From: Chitinophagales bacterium
GTDB lineage: Bacteria; Bacteroidota; Bacteroidia; Chitinophagales; UBA10324
DNA: 34,041 bases
Reading direction: 5' to 3'
Assembly: GCA_025057275.1 (NCBI GenBank)
Contig: JANWXQ010000104.1
Coordinates: 1-34,041 of the forward strand
Shown piece by piece: positions 1-7,959 of the stretch; the first letter of the stretch is position 1, and each line of letters opens with the position of its first letter. A program made the translations under genes and the position numbers. Below the pieces are notes generated by a model. The model saw nothing but the letters and a program-made list of their open reading frames with translations. It was not told the origin of the DNA and made no database searches.

Positions 1-1
1 T

Positions 2-442
2 CTTCTGCTCCTCACCATAACGCTGATTATTGGCGGCGAATGGCTGGTGAAGTGGCTGGTGAGTCAGATGGCCATGGAGGGACTGAACGTGTATTTCTGG
101 CTAAGTGTTTTGCGTGTAACCCTCGTCATTACGGCATTTTATGTTTCCGTCGGGCTGATTTATTACTTCGGTCCGGCCACTAACCGACCGATGCATTTTT
201 TTAGTCCGGGCACTGCCGTCGGCACCTTGTTGCTGTTGCTGGTAACGTTGGCGTTTTCTACCATCATCACCCGTTTTGTGCAATACAATCAGGTGTATGG
301 TTCCATCGGTACGGTTTTGTTTACCCAACTTTGGATTTATTACAACTCGCTGAGTCTGCTGATCGGCTTTGAATTCAATGCAGCCATTCATGTCAACCGC
401 AGCCTGACCCAACAGCGCCCGCAGGCGATAAACGTTAGTTGA
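2..442 (+). CDS. YihY/virulence factor BrkB family membrane protein, C-terminal part
   Basis: The gene enters from the left edge, so only the last 146 residues are visible and the start is outside. Four hydrophobic segments can be seen, near residues 1-18, 24-49, 62-83 and 92-115 of the visible part, with the closing pattern LWIYYNSLSLLIGFEFNAAI. This is the usual end of the YihY/BrkB family (once called ribonuclease BN), where an aromatic-rich last helix ends in G-x-E-F-N-A. These are inner-membrane proteins of uncertain function; the RNase BN assignment belongs to another protein and should not be carried over. It converges with the CUB-like protein gene, with only 12 bases between the stops. 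The family call is confident; the role is not known. Confidence 0.8.
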   Translation, partial: LLLLTITLIIGGEWLVKWLVSQMAMEGLNVYFWLSVLRVTLVITAFYVSVGLIYYFGPATNRPMHFFSPGTAVGTLLLLLVTLAFSTIITRFVQYNQVYGSIGTVLFTQLWIYYNSLSLLIGFEFNAAIHVNRSLTQQRPQAINVS

Positions 443-454
443 TGCCTGTGTAAG

Positions 455-2731
455 TCAGCGCTCATGCGTTTGTTGCGCATAGCGAAAAGCTTCAATCCGT
501 CCGTTTGAATAGTGCAACACCATCAGGTAAACACCAGTCGGAAGGGGACTGCTTTTGAGCCATGAATGCACGTCTTGAAGCGACAGATGACGAGAGAGCA
601 GCAAGCGGCCGGTTAAGTCATAGGCGTAGAGCCGCACCGGCTCATCAGGCAGTTGATAAACGCAGGAGGTGGTGTGCACCAGTTGTTCGGTTCCGTCGCT
701 GTCGGTCTGGCTCAGGCGATAATAGTTGATGCCCACTGCCGGACGGGGATCGGAGAAAACATAATGCGTGGGCAATGTGGAAAACGATTTTCCTTTTATC
801 GTGCCAATGCGTTCGAAGTGTTCACCGTCGGCTGAACGTTCTATAATCCAATGGTCGTTATTGAATTCGCTTTCTGATGTCCAACGCAGCAGCATCTGCG
901 CGGGAAGCGTTTCGCAGGTAAACGTGCTGACTTCCACCGGCAGCACCGGGCAGTCAATGGAAGCGCCGTTGGTCAATATCCAGTTCAGGTTAAAGCCGCT
1001 TCCTCCTGATGACCATTTGCTGATACACAGGTAATAGGTCTGGCCCGTCGAAACAGGCAAATCATTTACCCAGCAGTTGCCGCAGGCATCTTCCCAGGTG
1101 TCGTTGTTGGATATGCTGCAGTAGCCTGCGTACGTTTGATTGTAAGTGGTGCTGATGCCCGTGTTGCCGGCATTGCCGTTGTTGTTGTTTTGCCCCTGCG
1201 TGGTGGCCGTGGAGCACCGGATGGGATTGCCCAGATTGGAACAGCTTACATTAGGCCCGTAAAGTGCCCAGTCGTAGTCATCGGGCGCACCCGGACCTGT
1301 GGACAGGGGATCAATAACAAAACCCAGGGTTCCTCCGTTGGTAACGGTAAAAGCATACCAGTTGGTAAAGGTTTCGGCAATCAGGCAGGGATCATTGACA
1401 TCGCTGACCACACCGGGGCCTGTGCTGGCATCGGAAAACGTGGTGCTGGTGCACAGCGGCGTAGCCCGGATACAGTCGTTATTATCGATTCCGTTGGGCC
1501 CTGAGGCACAAGGCACACAGTCAAAGGTGGCCACCCATCCCGGGCCATTAGTGGTGAAGTTGGAGGAAAAAATAAACGTAATGCAGCCGCTCTGGTCATT
1601 GGACAGGTAGGGGCCCCAGCCTCGGGCCACACAGGCCTGGTAATTGGTGCAGCTTCCGTTAACCAGGTTGGAGCCGCCGCCAAACGGCAGACTTTGCATG
1701 GCCGGGCCGTTTCGGACTTCCAGCTTGTCGCCGCTTTTCAGATCTACATGGTGAAACTGAACGCGCAGACAGTGGTTAATCTGTGCCGGACAGTAAGTCT
1801 GGTAAATGGAATTGACGTTGTTGGCGTAATTGCCGCTCATCCCGCCGTTGTCGGTATAGGTTCCCGAACAGGTGGAGATCATGGTGCCTCCGATGTAGGA
1901 GTTGGCCAACCCAATCGTTGGATGCAGGTAATTAGCTGTGGCTCCGGGTGGGGAAGGGCAGGGCGCGCAACCAATGGCTGCTGACCAGCCTGCATTGGCG
2001 CCAAAGGCATTGGACTTAAAGGCAAAGGTGATGCATCCGGTGCTGGATAAAAATACCGGTGGCGTGCTGGTGGTGTTGGTGTAAAGCGTAAACAGGGGAG
2101 AGGCTGTGTTGGGGCCGTCGTAAACCCATAACGTATCGCCCGATCCGATATCTAAATTGTAGAAAACAAACTGCGCACAGTTGCCTAAAGAAGAGCAAAA
2201 GGTTTGGGTGACATTCAGGTTCGGGCCGTAGTTGGCTGAAGAGCCGCCCGCATCATAAAACAGCCCGTCGCATGTATTGTGCGTAGCAGGGGTATTGAGC
2301 AGGTAAATAGTGCCACATGGCGCACAGGTAATGGTTGCCGCCCAACCCGATTTGTTATTGGAACCGTTGGAAACAAATTTGAAGGTTAGCGAAGAAGTGC
2401 TGGAAACGATGGTGCCTGGTGATTTGGTTCCCGAAAAATTTCCGATAACGGGAGCACTGGTATTTGGACCATCGTAAATGGTCAGAATGTCATTACCGGC
2501 CTGGGTATGAAAGGAAGTGAACGTAAAGGTGAGGCACTCTCCGTTGCTGCTGGTGAACGTCATGGTCAGGTTGGCATTGTCGCTGTAGTTGGCGCCGCTG
2601 CCTCCGCTGTCGTAAAACGTTCCGCCACAGGTGGTTACCGATGAATTGGCCATGTTGTACGATTGGGCATGCAAGCCCAGGGCCATACCCGAAAACAGGA
2701 AAATCGCTGCTATAGATTTTCCCCTCACCAC
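455..2731 (-). CDS. Secreted CUB-like protein with T9SS type A C-terminal sorting domain
   Basis: 758 residues, secreted and probably surface-attached. A signal peptide (hydrophobic residues 7-20, cut likely after HA at 21-22) leads into three CUB-like modules, roughly 35-138, 150-258 and 285-410. Each has an early C-x-G-x-(F/Y)-x-D-x-G-G turn, a Y/V-x-G-P motif and an ending W-x-A-x-x-x-C-x-P-C. A fourth region (about 415-600) resembles the jelly-roll domain found after CUBs in Bacteroidota surface proteins, with DDYDWALYGP and a TYYLCISKW strand. A short linker strand region (WIIERSADGEHF) precedes a T9SS type A tail ending in LPTGVYLMVLHYSNG. The start is GTG: a stop codon lies in frame at 2735-2737, and the only other candidates are GTG at 2728 or ATG at residue 16, which would destroy the signal peptide. 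Ligand and function are unknown. Confidence 0.8.
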   Translation of the reverse strand: MVRGKSIAAIFLFSGMALGLHAQSYNMANSSVTTCGGTFYDSGGSGANYSDNANLTMTFTSSNGECLTFTFTSFHTQAGNDILTIYDGPNTSAPVIGNFSGTKSPGTIVSSTSSLTFKFVSNGSNNKSGWAATITCAPCGTIYLLNTPATHNTCDGLFYDAGGSSANYGPNLNVTQTFCSSLGNCAQFVFYNLDIGSGDTLWVYDGPNTASPLFTLYTNTTSTPPVFLSSTGCITFAFKSNAFGANAGWSAAIGCAPCPSPPGATANYLHPTIGLANSYIGGTMISTCSGTYTDNGGMSGNYANNVNSIYQTYCPAQINHCLRVQFHHVDLKSGDKLEVRNGPAMQSLPFGGGSNLVNGSCTNYQACVARGWGPYLSNDQSGCITFIFSSNFTTNGPGWVATFDCVPCASGPNGIDNNDCIRATPLCTSTTFSDASTGPGVVSDVNDPCLIAETFTNWYAFTVTNGGTLGFVIDPLSTGPGAPDDYDWALYGPNVSCSNLGNPIRCSTATTQGQNNNNGNAGNTGISTTYNQTYAGYCSISNNDTWEDACGNCWVNDLPVSTGQTYYLCISKWSSGGSGFNLNWILTNGASIDCPVLPVEVSTFTCETLPAQMLLRWTSESEFNNDHWIIERSADGEHFERIGTIKGKSFSTLPTHYVFSDPRPAVGINYYRLSQTDSDGTEQLVHTTSCVYQLPDEPVRLYAYDLTGRLLLSRHLSLQDVHSWLKSSPLPTGVYLMVLHYSNGRIEAFRYAQQTHER
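459..484. terminator. Hairpin at the YihY / CUB-protein convergent junction
   Basis: Seen in the sequence: CGCT (459-462) pairs with AGCG (481-484) and ATGCG (464-468) pairs with CGCAT (476-480), with one bulged C at 463 and a 7-base loop. The hairpin starts two bases past the stop codon of the minus-strand gene, inside its last codons. There is no strong T-run, only AAAA at 485-488. A bidirectional terminator or RNA 3'-end stabiliser is inferred. Confidence 0.4.
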
Positions 2732-2834
2732 GACTTAGCAGCCTATGCTGTTGGCAGTTGCCGAAAATTAAGCAATTCTTTTTCATAAATACATCGGCAA
2801 TAAAAGGGCGGTAAACAACGACAATGTAGACAGC

Positions 2835-4238
2835 TCAGTTGGCCGCCACTTCGGCGATGAGCTTCTGGAGGGTGCTCTTGGCGTCGCCGAACAGCATGCG
2901 CGTTTTGGGGTCGTAGAACAAGGCATTTTCTATGCCGGCATAACCTGCACTCATGCTGCGCTTCATGACGATGACGTTCTTGGCCAGGCTGACGTCCAGA
3001 ATGGGCATGCCGTAAATGGGAGAGGAGGCGTCGGTTTTGGCTGCCGGGTTTACTACATCGTTGGCACCCACGACAATGACGGCATCAGCCGTTCCGAACT
3101 CGTTATTGGCCTGTTCCATTTCCAACAGCTTGTTGTAAGGAACATCGGCTTCTGCCAGCAAAACGTTCATGTGGCCGGGCATCCGGCCTGCCACAGGGTG
3201 AATGGCGTAGCTGACTTCTACCCCTTTTTCCTCCAGCAATTTTTCCAGTTCGTGAATGGTATGCTGTGCCTGCGCTACTGCCAGTCCGTAACCGGGTACC
3301 ACCATAACCTTTCGGGAGTAACTGAGCAGCACGGCGGCATCGGAAACTGAAATTTCCTTGACGGCTCCGTGCTCGCCCGCAGCGCCAGCTGACGGGCTGC
3401 TGCTGCCAAAGTGACCAACCAGCACGTTGAGCAGCGACCGGTTCATGGCGCGGCACATCAGAATGGTCAGAATGGTACCGGCAGAGCCTACCAGAATGCC
3501 TCCGGTGAGCATAACCTGATTGTTGTAAATAAATCCTCCGCAGGCTGCAGCCACCCCCGTAAACGAATTCAGCAGGGAAATAACCACCGGCATGTCGGCT
3601 CCGCCAATAGGCATGACAAACAGGACGCCATATAAAAGGGTCATGGCCGTAAGCAACAGCAGCAACGGCATATTCGGCGATTGCTGAAACGTCAGGTAAG
3701 CGCCTAAAGCCAGCACCAATACCAGCATGATCAGGTTCAGCATCACCTGGCCGGAAAAACGGCGATCGCCGATGTTGCCATTCAGCTTGCCAAAGGCAAT
3801 CATGCTCCCCGAAAATGAGGTGCCGCCGATGAGCAATCCGGCAATGATCACGGCTGCCAGGTTCCAGCTTCCCGGTGCAAAATCGTGGTGCGGGTATTCC
3901 ATCAGGGAAATCACGGCGGCACAGGCTCCACCCATGCCGTTAAACAGCGACACCATCTGCGGCATGGCAGTCATCTTCACCCGCTTGGCGGCTACCCAAC
4001 CGATGGCCGTGCCTACCGCTATGCCGGCAAAGATCCAACCGCGGTTGCCTAACAGCTGACCGTCGGGGCTGCGGTACAGGAAAAGGGTAACCAGTATGGC
4101 CAGGGTCATACCGGCAGCAGCAATCAGATTGCCGCGGCGCGCCGTTTCAGGATGTGACAGCATTTTGAGGCCGACTATAAAGGTGACTGAAGCCGCCACA
4201 TAACTCAGCCAGACCCAGATTTCCTGCATGGCTGCCAT
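2835..4238 (-). CDS. pntB: NAD(P) transhydrogenase subunit beta
   Basis: Membrane and NADP(H)-binding subunit of proton-translocating transhydrogenase, which uses the proton gradient to drive hydride transfer from NADH to NADP+. The 467 residues match the family length. The first ~270 residues hold about nine hydrophobic helices (domain II), including the conserved GNLIAAAGM and GGADMPVVISLLNSFTG stretches. The C-terminal domain III begins near residue 300 with the Rossmann-like motif VPGYGLAVAQAQ (around 312-323), followed by YAIHPVAGRMPGHMNVLLAE, VVGANDVVNPAA and MKRSMSAGYAG, all diagnostic of NADP binding. It is the last gene of pntA1-pntA2-pntB; only two bases separate it from pntA2, so they are surely co-transcribed and probably coupled. 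Confidence 0.96.
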   Translation of the reverse strand: MAAMQEIWVWLSYVAASVTFIVGLKMLSHPETARRGNLIAAAGMTLAILVTLFLYRSPDGQLLGNRGWIFAGIAVGTAIGWVAAKRVKMTAMPQMVSLFNGMGGACAAVISLMEYPHHDFAPGSWNLAAVIIAGLLIGGTSFSGSMIAFGKLNGNIGDRRFSGQVMLNLIMLVLVLALGAYLTFQQSPNMPLLLLLTAMTLLYGVLFVMPIGGADMPVVISLLNSFTGVAAACGGFIYNNQVMLTGGILVGSAGTILTILMCRAMNRSLLNVLVGHFGSSSPSAGAAGEHGAVKEISVSDAAVLLSYSRKVMVVPGYGLAVAQAQHTIHELEKLLEEKGVEVSYAIHPVAGRMPGHMNVLLAEADVPYNKLLEMEQANNEFGTADAVIVVGANDVVNPAAKTDASSPIYGMPILDVSLAKNVIVMKRSMSAGYAGIENALFYDPKTRMLFGDAKSTLQKLIAEVAAN

Positions 4239-4240
4239 GG

Positions 4241-4561
4241 TTATGCCTGTTTTCCTTTTTTCTTCTTGAACATTTCCAGCATACGGTCGGTAACCACAAA
4301 GCCGCCGACCACATTCAGGGTACCCAGCACTACCGCCAGAAAACCCAAAACCAGTGCAGCGTAGTTGTCGGGCTCAGCCTGTCCCATGACGATGATGGCG
4401 CCAATGATGACCACGCCATGTATGGCATTGGCCCCTGACATGAGCGGCGTGTGCAAAATGGTTGGCACATGAGAGATCACCTCCACTCCCAGAAAAATGG
4501 ACAGGATGATGATGAACACCATTTCCCGGTGTTCGAAAAGAAAGTAAAGAAGTTGTTCCAT
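4241..4561 (-). CDS. pntA2: NAD(P) transhydrogenase subunit alpha part 2 (membrane part)
   Basis: 106 residues with three to four hydrophobic helices (about 10-30, 42-60, 66-90), including the family pattern SHVPTILHTPLMSGANAIHGVVIIGA. This corresponds to the membrane portion that in E. coli is fused to the end of PntA; here it is a separate gene, as in Rhodospirillum and many Bacteroidota. Together with PntB it forms the proton channel. It ends in a lysine-rich cytoplasmic tail (FKKKKGKQA). It sits 53 bases after pntA1 and two bases before pntB. Confidence 0.94.
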   Translation of the reverse strand: MEQLLYFLFEHREMVFIIILSIFLGVEVISHVPTILHTPLMSGANAIHGVVIIGAIIVMGQAEPDNYAALVLGFLAVVLGTLNVVGGFVVTDRMLEMFKKKKGKQA

Positions 4562-4614
4562 AAAGCGATCAGCTGATGCAATTGGGCATTAAGAAAAGCT
4601 GCATGATGCTGCGA

Positions 4615-5748
4615 CTAAACGGTGGTTTGGGCTAGGGCTTCGCGAACCCGCGGTGAAACAATTTCGCCCTGATGCGTGATGCAAGTGCCTTGGATGATCT
4701 CGTCCTGCAGGTTGAGCACCAGTTGTCCATCTTTAATCAGCAGCTTGAGAAAGTTGATCAGGTTGGTGCCGTACATGCGGCTGGCATCGGCAGGCAGGTC
4801 GGCCGGCAGATTGGAATGGCCTACCACCGTAATGTGGTTGTCGGTGCGCACCACCTCCTGGTTGCGCGTGGCTTCGCAGTTGCCGCCGGAGGCTGCTGCC
4901 AGGTCCACGATTACACTGCCCGGCCGCATGGCCTGAACGGTGGACATCGGAACCAGCAACGGGGCCCGTTTTCCGGGAATCTGTGCCGTGCAAATGACCA
5001 CGTCGGCTTTGGCGGCATGCTCGCATATTTTTTCACGCTGACGCTGTAAAAAAGATTCCTGCTGCTCCACCGCATAGCCTCCTGCTGCTGCCGATTCGGC
5101 AGCGCCTTCCACCTCAATAAATTTTGCTCCCAGAGATTGCACCTCTTCCTTTACCGCACTGCGCGTGTCGAAAGCTTCTACCACAGCACCCAGCCGGCGG
5201 GCAGTGGCGATGGCTTGCAGGCCGGCCACACCGGCGCCCAACACCAGCACGCGCGCCGGCGCAATGCTGCCGGCGGCCGTCATCAGCATGGGAAAAAATT
5301 TGGGCAGGTATTGCGCTGCTACCAGCACGGCGCGGTAACCCGCTACGGTAGCCTGTGAGGACAAAACGTCCATCGTTTGGGCCCGTGTGATGCGCGGCAC
5401 CATGTCCATGCTAAACGACGTGAGTTGTTGTTCCGCCAGTCGCAGGACGATCGGCAACTGAAACAGTGGCTGAAACTGTGCAATCAGGCAGGAACCTGAC
5501 TTGAGTCGGCTTAATTCGTCAGCGGCAGGTAGATGAATGCCAATCATCAGGTCAGCATGCAACACTTGCTGACGGTCGGTTATCAGGGCGCCTGCAGCCC
5601 GGTATGCATCGTCTTGTGCAAAGGCCTGAAGGCCTGCATGGCTTTCCACCCTGACCTCAAGTTGCATACGCTTTAATTGCTCTACGGCCTGAGGCAAAAG
5701 GGCAACGCGCCGCTCGCCTTTCGGTTCTTTAAGCAGACCAACGATCAT
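4615..5748 (-). CDS. pntA1: NAD(P) transhydrogenase subunit alpha part 1 (NAD-binding)
   Basis: Soluble NAD(H)-binding domain I of the transhydrogenase, 377 residues, related to alanine dehydrogenase. Visible signatures are the N-terminal VGLLKEPKGERRVALLP, the RAQTMDVLSSQATVAGYRAV stretch (around 122-141), the NAD-binding GAGVAGLQAIATARRLGA (around 172-189) followed by the acidic/basic AFDTRSAVKEEVQSLGAKF, and VIVDLAAASGGNCE. The start ATG gives the normal family N-terminus. A good Bacteroidota promoter (5785-5815) lies upstream, so this gene heads the three-gene operon and is separated from coaD transcriptionally. The complex supplies NADPH and works in the cytoplasmic membrane. Confidence 0.95.
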   Translation of the reverse strand: MIVGLLKEPKGERRVALLPQAVEQLKRMQLEVRVESHAGLQAFAQDDAYRAAGALITDRQQVLHADLMIGIHLPAADELSRLKSGSCLIAQFQPLFQLPIVLRLAEQQLTSFSMDMVPRITRAQTMDVLSSQATVAGYRAVLVAAQYLPKFFPMLMTAAGSIAPARVLVLGAGVAGLQAIATARRLGAVVEAFDTRSAVKEEVQSLGAKFIEVEGAAESAAAGGYAVEQQESFLQRQREKICEHAAKADVVICTAQIPGKRAPLLVPMSTVQAMRPGSVIVDLAAASGGNCEATRNQEVVRTDNHITVVGHSNLPADLPADASRMYGTNLINFLKLLIKDGQLVLNLQDEIIQGTCITHQGEIVSPRVREALAQTTV

Positions 5749-5784
5749 CCAATGTCCGGGTTATGGATTTTTTACGGAGGCGGC

Positions 5785-5815
5785 CAAAGTTAGTCGGGCA
5801 TAGACAAAAAGGCAA
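5785..5815 (-). promoter_or_regulatory. Bacteroidota-type promoter of the pnt operon
   Basis: On the minus strand a TTG (5813-5815) is followed, after 20 bases, by TAACTTTG (5785-5792), a perfect match to the Bacteroidota -7 consensus TAnnTTTG. The start codon at 5748 is 36 bases further on. The -33 part touches the base pairs just after the coaD stop, so pnt has its own promoter. The consensus is established knowledge; activity here is inferred. Confidence 0.6.
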
Positions 5816-5817
5816 GG

Positions 5818-6294
5818 TTATCGAGCAAGCCGCACGCTTTGCTCAATTTCCTCGGGCACAAAAGCGGCCGCATCACCGCCGTTAAGGATGATGTCGCGCA
5901 CAATAGAGGAAGAGACGATGGACAGTGATGGATTGGCCAACAGAAAAACAGTTTCCACTCTCCGGTTCAGCACCCGGTTGGCCTGCGATACGGCTTTTTC
6001 AAACTCAAAATCTGAAGAACTGCGGATGCCGCGCAAGATGAATTGTGCCGATTTCTGTTCGCAAAAGTTTACGGTCAGGCCGGTGTAGCTTTCAATGGAA
6101 ATGCGGGGCTCATGTTGAAAGAGGACTTGCAGCCAATGCAATCGCTTTTCCAAAGGAAACAGATACTGCTTCTGGCTGTTGATGCCTATGCCTATAATGA
6201 TGTGGTCAAAAAGAGGCAATGCACGCTGCAGAATGTCCATGTGCCCGATGGTAACCGGATCGAATGAACCGGGAAAAACAGCAATTCGTTTCAT
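5818..6294 (-). CDS. coaD: Phosphopantetheine adenylyltransferase
   Basis: Fourth step of coenzyme A synthesis: transfers AMP from ATP to 4'-phosphopantetheine, giving dephospho-CoA. The 158 residues match the family size. Visible are the nucleotide-binding PGSFDPVTIGHMDIL near the start with the TxGH signature (T15, H18), the RGIRSSSDFEFE motif (phosphopantetheine site), and SSSIVRDI near residue 130, the C-terminal ATP-binding serine motif. It is a cytoplasmic hexamer in known relatives. It is monocistronic by position: pnt downstream has its own promoter. No clear promoter of its own was seen; a TATTTTTC box (6299-6306) lies too close to the ATG to be convincing. Confidence 0.96.
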   Translation of the reverse strand: MKRIAVFPGSFDPVTIGHMDILQRALPLFDHIIIGIGINSQKQYLFPLEKRLHWLQVLFQHEPRISIESYTGLTVNFCEQKSAQFILRGIRSSSDFEFEKAVSQANRVLNRRVETVFLLANPSLSIVSSSIVRDIILNGGDAAAFVPEEIEQSVRLAR

Positions 6295-6379
6295 AAGCGA
6301 AAAATAAGGTCTCGGTAGCTAACATCGCTGTTGGATTGACCAGAAGGCGGATGGACAAAAGCCAAACCACCGCAAGCAG

Positions 6380-6387
6380 TAAATTTG
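6380..6387 (+). promoter_or_regulatory. Possible -7 box for tRNA-His
   Basis: TAAATTTG matches TAnnTTTG exactly but lies about 88 bases before the tRNA, and no TTG is seen at the usual -33 distance. It is the only perfect box in the 181-base gap 6295-6475, so it may drive the tRNA with a long leader, or be chance. Confidence 0.3.
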
Positions 6388-6447
6388 CCCCTGCTGCAGG
6401 CAGCCGTCCGGGGCGACTAAGCAGGCGGCGAAAAAGCGAAATTTCCT

Positions 6448-6470
6448 GCTGACCCTTTTCGAGGGGCAGC
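6448..6470 (+). other. Hairpin directly upstream of tRNA-His
   Basis: GCTG (6448-6451) pairs with CAGC (6467-6470), then after an A/G mismatch CCCT (6453-6456) pairs with AGGG (6462-6465), with loop TTTCG. It ends five bases before the tRNA 5' end. It could be a 5'-leader processing element in the pre-tRNA; it has no U-run to act as a terminator. Confidence 0.35.
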
Positions 6471-6474
6471 AAAT

Positions 6475-6549
6475 GGTGGTTGTAGCTCAGCTGGTTAGAG
6501 CACCAGATTGTGGATCTGGGGGTCGGGGGTTCAAATCCCCTCATCCACC
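6475..6549 (+). tRNA. tRNA-His (anticodon GTG)
   Basis: Full cloverleaf: acceptor 6476-6482 with 6542-6548, D stem GCTC/GAGC (6485-6488, 6498-6501), anticodon stem CCAGA/TCTGG (6503-6507, 6515-6519), loop TTGTGGA with anticodon GTG at 6510-6512, and T arm GGGGG/CCCCT with loop TTCAAAT (6530-6536). The extra G at 6475 faces C at 6549, the G-1:C73 pair required by histidyl-tRNA synthetase. CCA is not encoded. The acceptor has one oddity, a T-T opposition at positions 5 and 68 (6480, 6544). Confidence 0.96.
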
Positions 6550-6594
6550 CAAGGTTGACCCGGGCTGGCCATGCTGCCGGCGCAGTGGTAAAGC

Positions 6595-7932
6595 ATGGCC
6601 GACTCTTATCTTTCCTACCGCAACATTTTGCGTATTGCCCTGCCCATGGTGCTGGGCTCCCTGGGACAGAACCTCATTCAGTTTGCCGATACGGCCTTTC
6701 TTGGGCGCCTGGGAGAAATTCCTCTGGGTGCCGTGGCGCTGGGGGGGGTCTTCTATTTTGTCGTGTACCTGGTGGGGCATGCCTTCAACACGGGCATGCA
6801 GATTATCGCCGCACGTCGTGCCGGGGAAGGGCAAAAGGCCGCCGTAGGGCGAACGGTTGATCACCAACTGGTGCTTATGGGCCTGGTGGCGTTGCTGCTA
6901 TTTGGTTTTTTGGCAGCGGGAAGCGGGTCCCTGTTTCCGCTGCTGGTGCGCTCTGAGGCGTTGCAGCAGGAAGCGATAAACTTCCTTCAGGTCCGCGGAT
7001 GGGGTATTTTTTTCGGACTGGCCAACAGCGCCATGATGGCCTTCTTCCTCGCAGTGGGCCACACCCGCGTCAACCTCTTCAGTACGTTGGCCATGGCCAG
7101 CGTAAATGTGTTTTTGGACTATGTGCTCATTTTTGGCCGCCTGGGCATGCCGGCTATGGGAATAGCCGGAGCCGCATTGGCTTCCGTTATTTCCGAAGGA
7201 GTAGCAACGGCGATATTTCTTCTTTACCTGATCAATAGAGGATTTCATCGGGAATACGGGTTGTTTCGCTTTCAAAACATGCAGTGGACGCTAATGCGCC
7301 ACACCATCTGGCTGGCTGCACCTTTGGTGGCGCAGAATCTGATCAGCGTAGGCACCTGGTTTTTGTTTTTCGTAGCGATTGAGCAGGTGCTGGGCAAGAC
7401 CGCACTGGCCATTTCCAACATCGGCCGTTCGCTTTACACGGTGGCTGGTTTGCCGGTCTGGGCACTGGGGTCAACGGTCAGTGCCATGACGAGCCATCTG
7501 ATCGGTCAGGGCCGTGCAGCCGACGTGTTCCGGCTGTTGGGGCGCATCAGTTTGCTGAGCTTTGGGTATTCGCTGGTGGCCGGGGCTGCGATGGCCTGGT
7601 TGCCGGAATGGGCCATGCGGCTATATACCGAGGATCCGCTGTTGCTCGCTCAGGGGGTTGACACGGTGCGGGTGGTGGCGCTGGCCACTGTTTCGCTGTC
7701 GGTGTCCGTGCTGTTCATATTTGCCGTATCGGGAACCGGCTCCACCCACATGGCCCTGCTCATTGAAATTATATGTATTTTCCTATATGTGTTTTATCTG
7801 TGGTTCGTGATTTCGCAAACAAAAGCTTCCTTGCCGCTTTTCTGGCTGGCCGAGGTGGTGTATTGGGTGGCCGCTCTGGCCTTGTGTGCCGCCTATCTCA
7901 AATACGGCCGATGGAAATACCGCGTCGTCTGA
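6595..7932 (+). CDS. MATE family efflux transporter
   Basis: 445 residues with about 12 hydrophobic helices in two homologous halves, matching MATE antiporters that expel cationic drugs or metabolites using H+ or Na+ gradients. Typical marks are the N-terminal ILRIALPMVLGSLGQNLIQFADTAFLGRLG, the first-half AFNTGMQIIAARRAGEGQ, a second-half start at LMRHTIWLAAPLVAQNLISVGTW and the SAMTSHLIGQGRAADV loop that mirrors the first-half one. It starts 45 bases after tRNA-His on the same strand and no separate promoter box is clear, so transcription from the tRNA promoter is possible. Substrate cannot be told from sequence. It ends 11 bases from the convergent DinB-like gene. Confidence 0.92.
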   Translation: MADSYLSYRNILRIALPMVLGSLGQNLIQFADTAFLGRLGEIPLGAVALGGVFYFVVYLVGHAFNTGMQIIAARRAGEGQKAAVGRTVDHQLVLMGLVALLLFGFLAAGSGSLFPLLVRSEALQQEAINFLQVRGWGIFFGLANSAMMAFFLAVGHTRVNLFSTLAMASVNVFLDYVLIFGRLGMPAMGIAGAALASVISEGVATAIFLLYLINRGFHREYGLFRFQNMQWTLMRHTIWLAAPLVAQNLISVGTWFLFFVAIEQVLGKTALAISNIGRSLYTVAGLPVWALGSTVSAMTSHLIGQGRAADVFRLLGRISLLSFGYSLVAGAAMAWLPEWAMRLYTEDPLLLAQGVDTVRVVALATVSLSVSVLFIFAVSGTGSTHMALLIEIICIFLYVFYLWFVISQTKASLPLFWLAEVVYWVAALALCAAYLKYGRWKYRVV

Positions 7933-7934
7933 TT

Positions 7935-7959
7935 GGTTCAGGCCTACAGCCGGTGAACC
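7935..7959. terminator. Hairpin across the MATE / DinB convergent junction
   Basis: GGTTCA (7935-7940) pairs with TGAACC (7954-7959) and inside it GGC (7941-7943) pairs with GCC (7949-7951), with a two-base bulge (7952-7953) and loop CTACA. It begins two bases after the MATE stop and contains the DinB stop codon (7944-7946). No T-run follows on either strand. It is read as a possible bidirectional end structure. Confidence 0.42.

Noticed and set aside
6351-6452. 33-residue plus-strand frame before tRNA-His (MDKSQTTASS...)
   Set aside because: Serine- and arginine-rich with no start context or family likeness; likely chance.
6206-6544. 112-residue minus-strand frame crossing coaD and the tRNA
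   Set aside because: It is the antisense reading of tRNA-His plus an out-of-frame coaD start; such frames are common artefacts.
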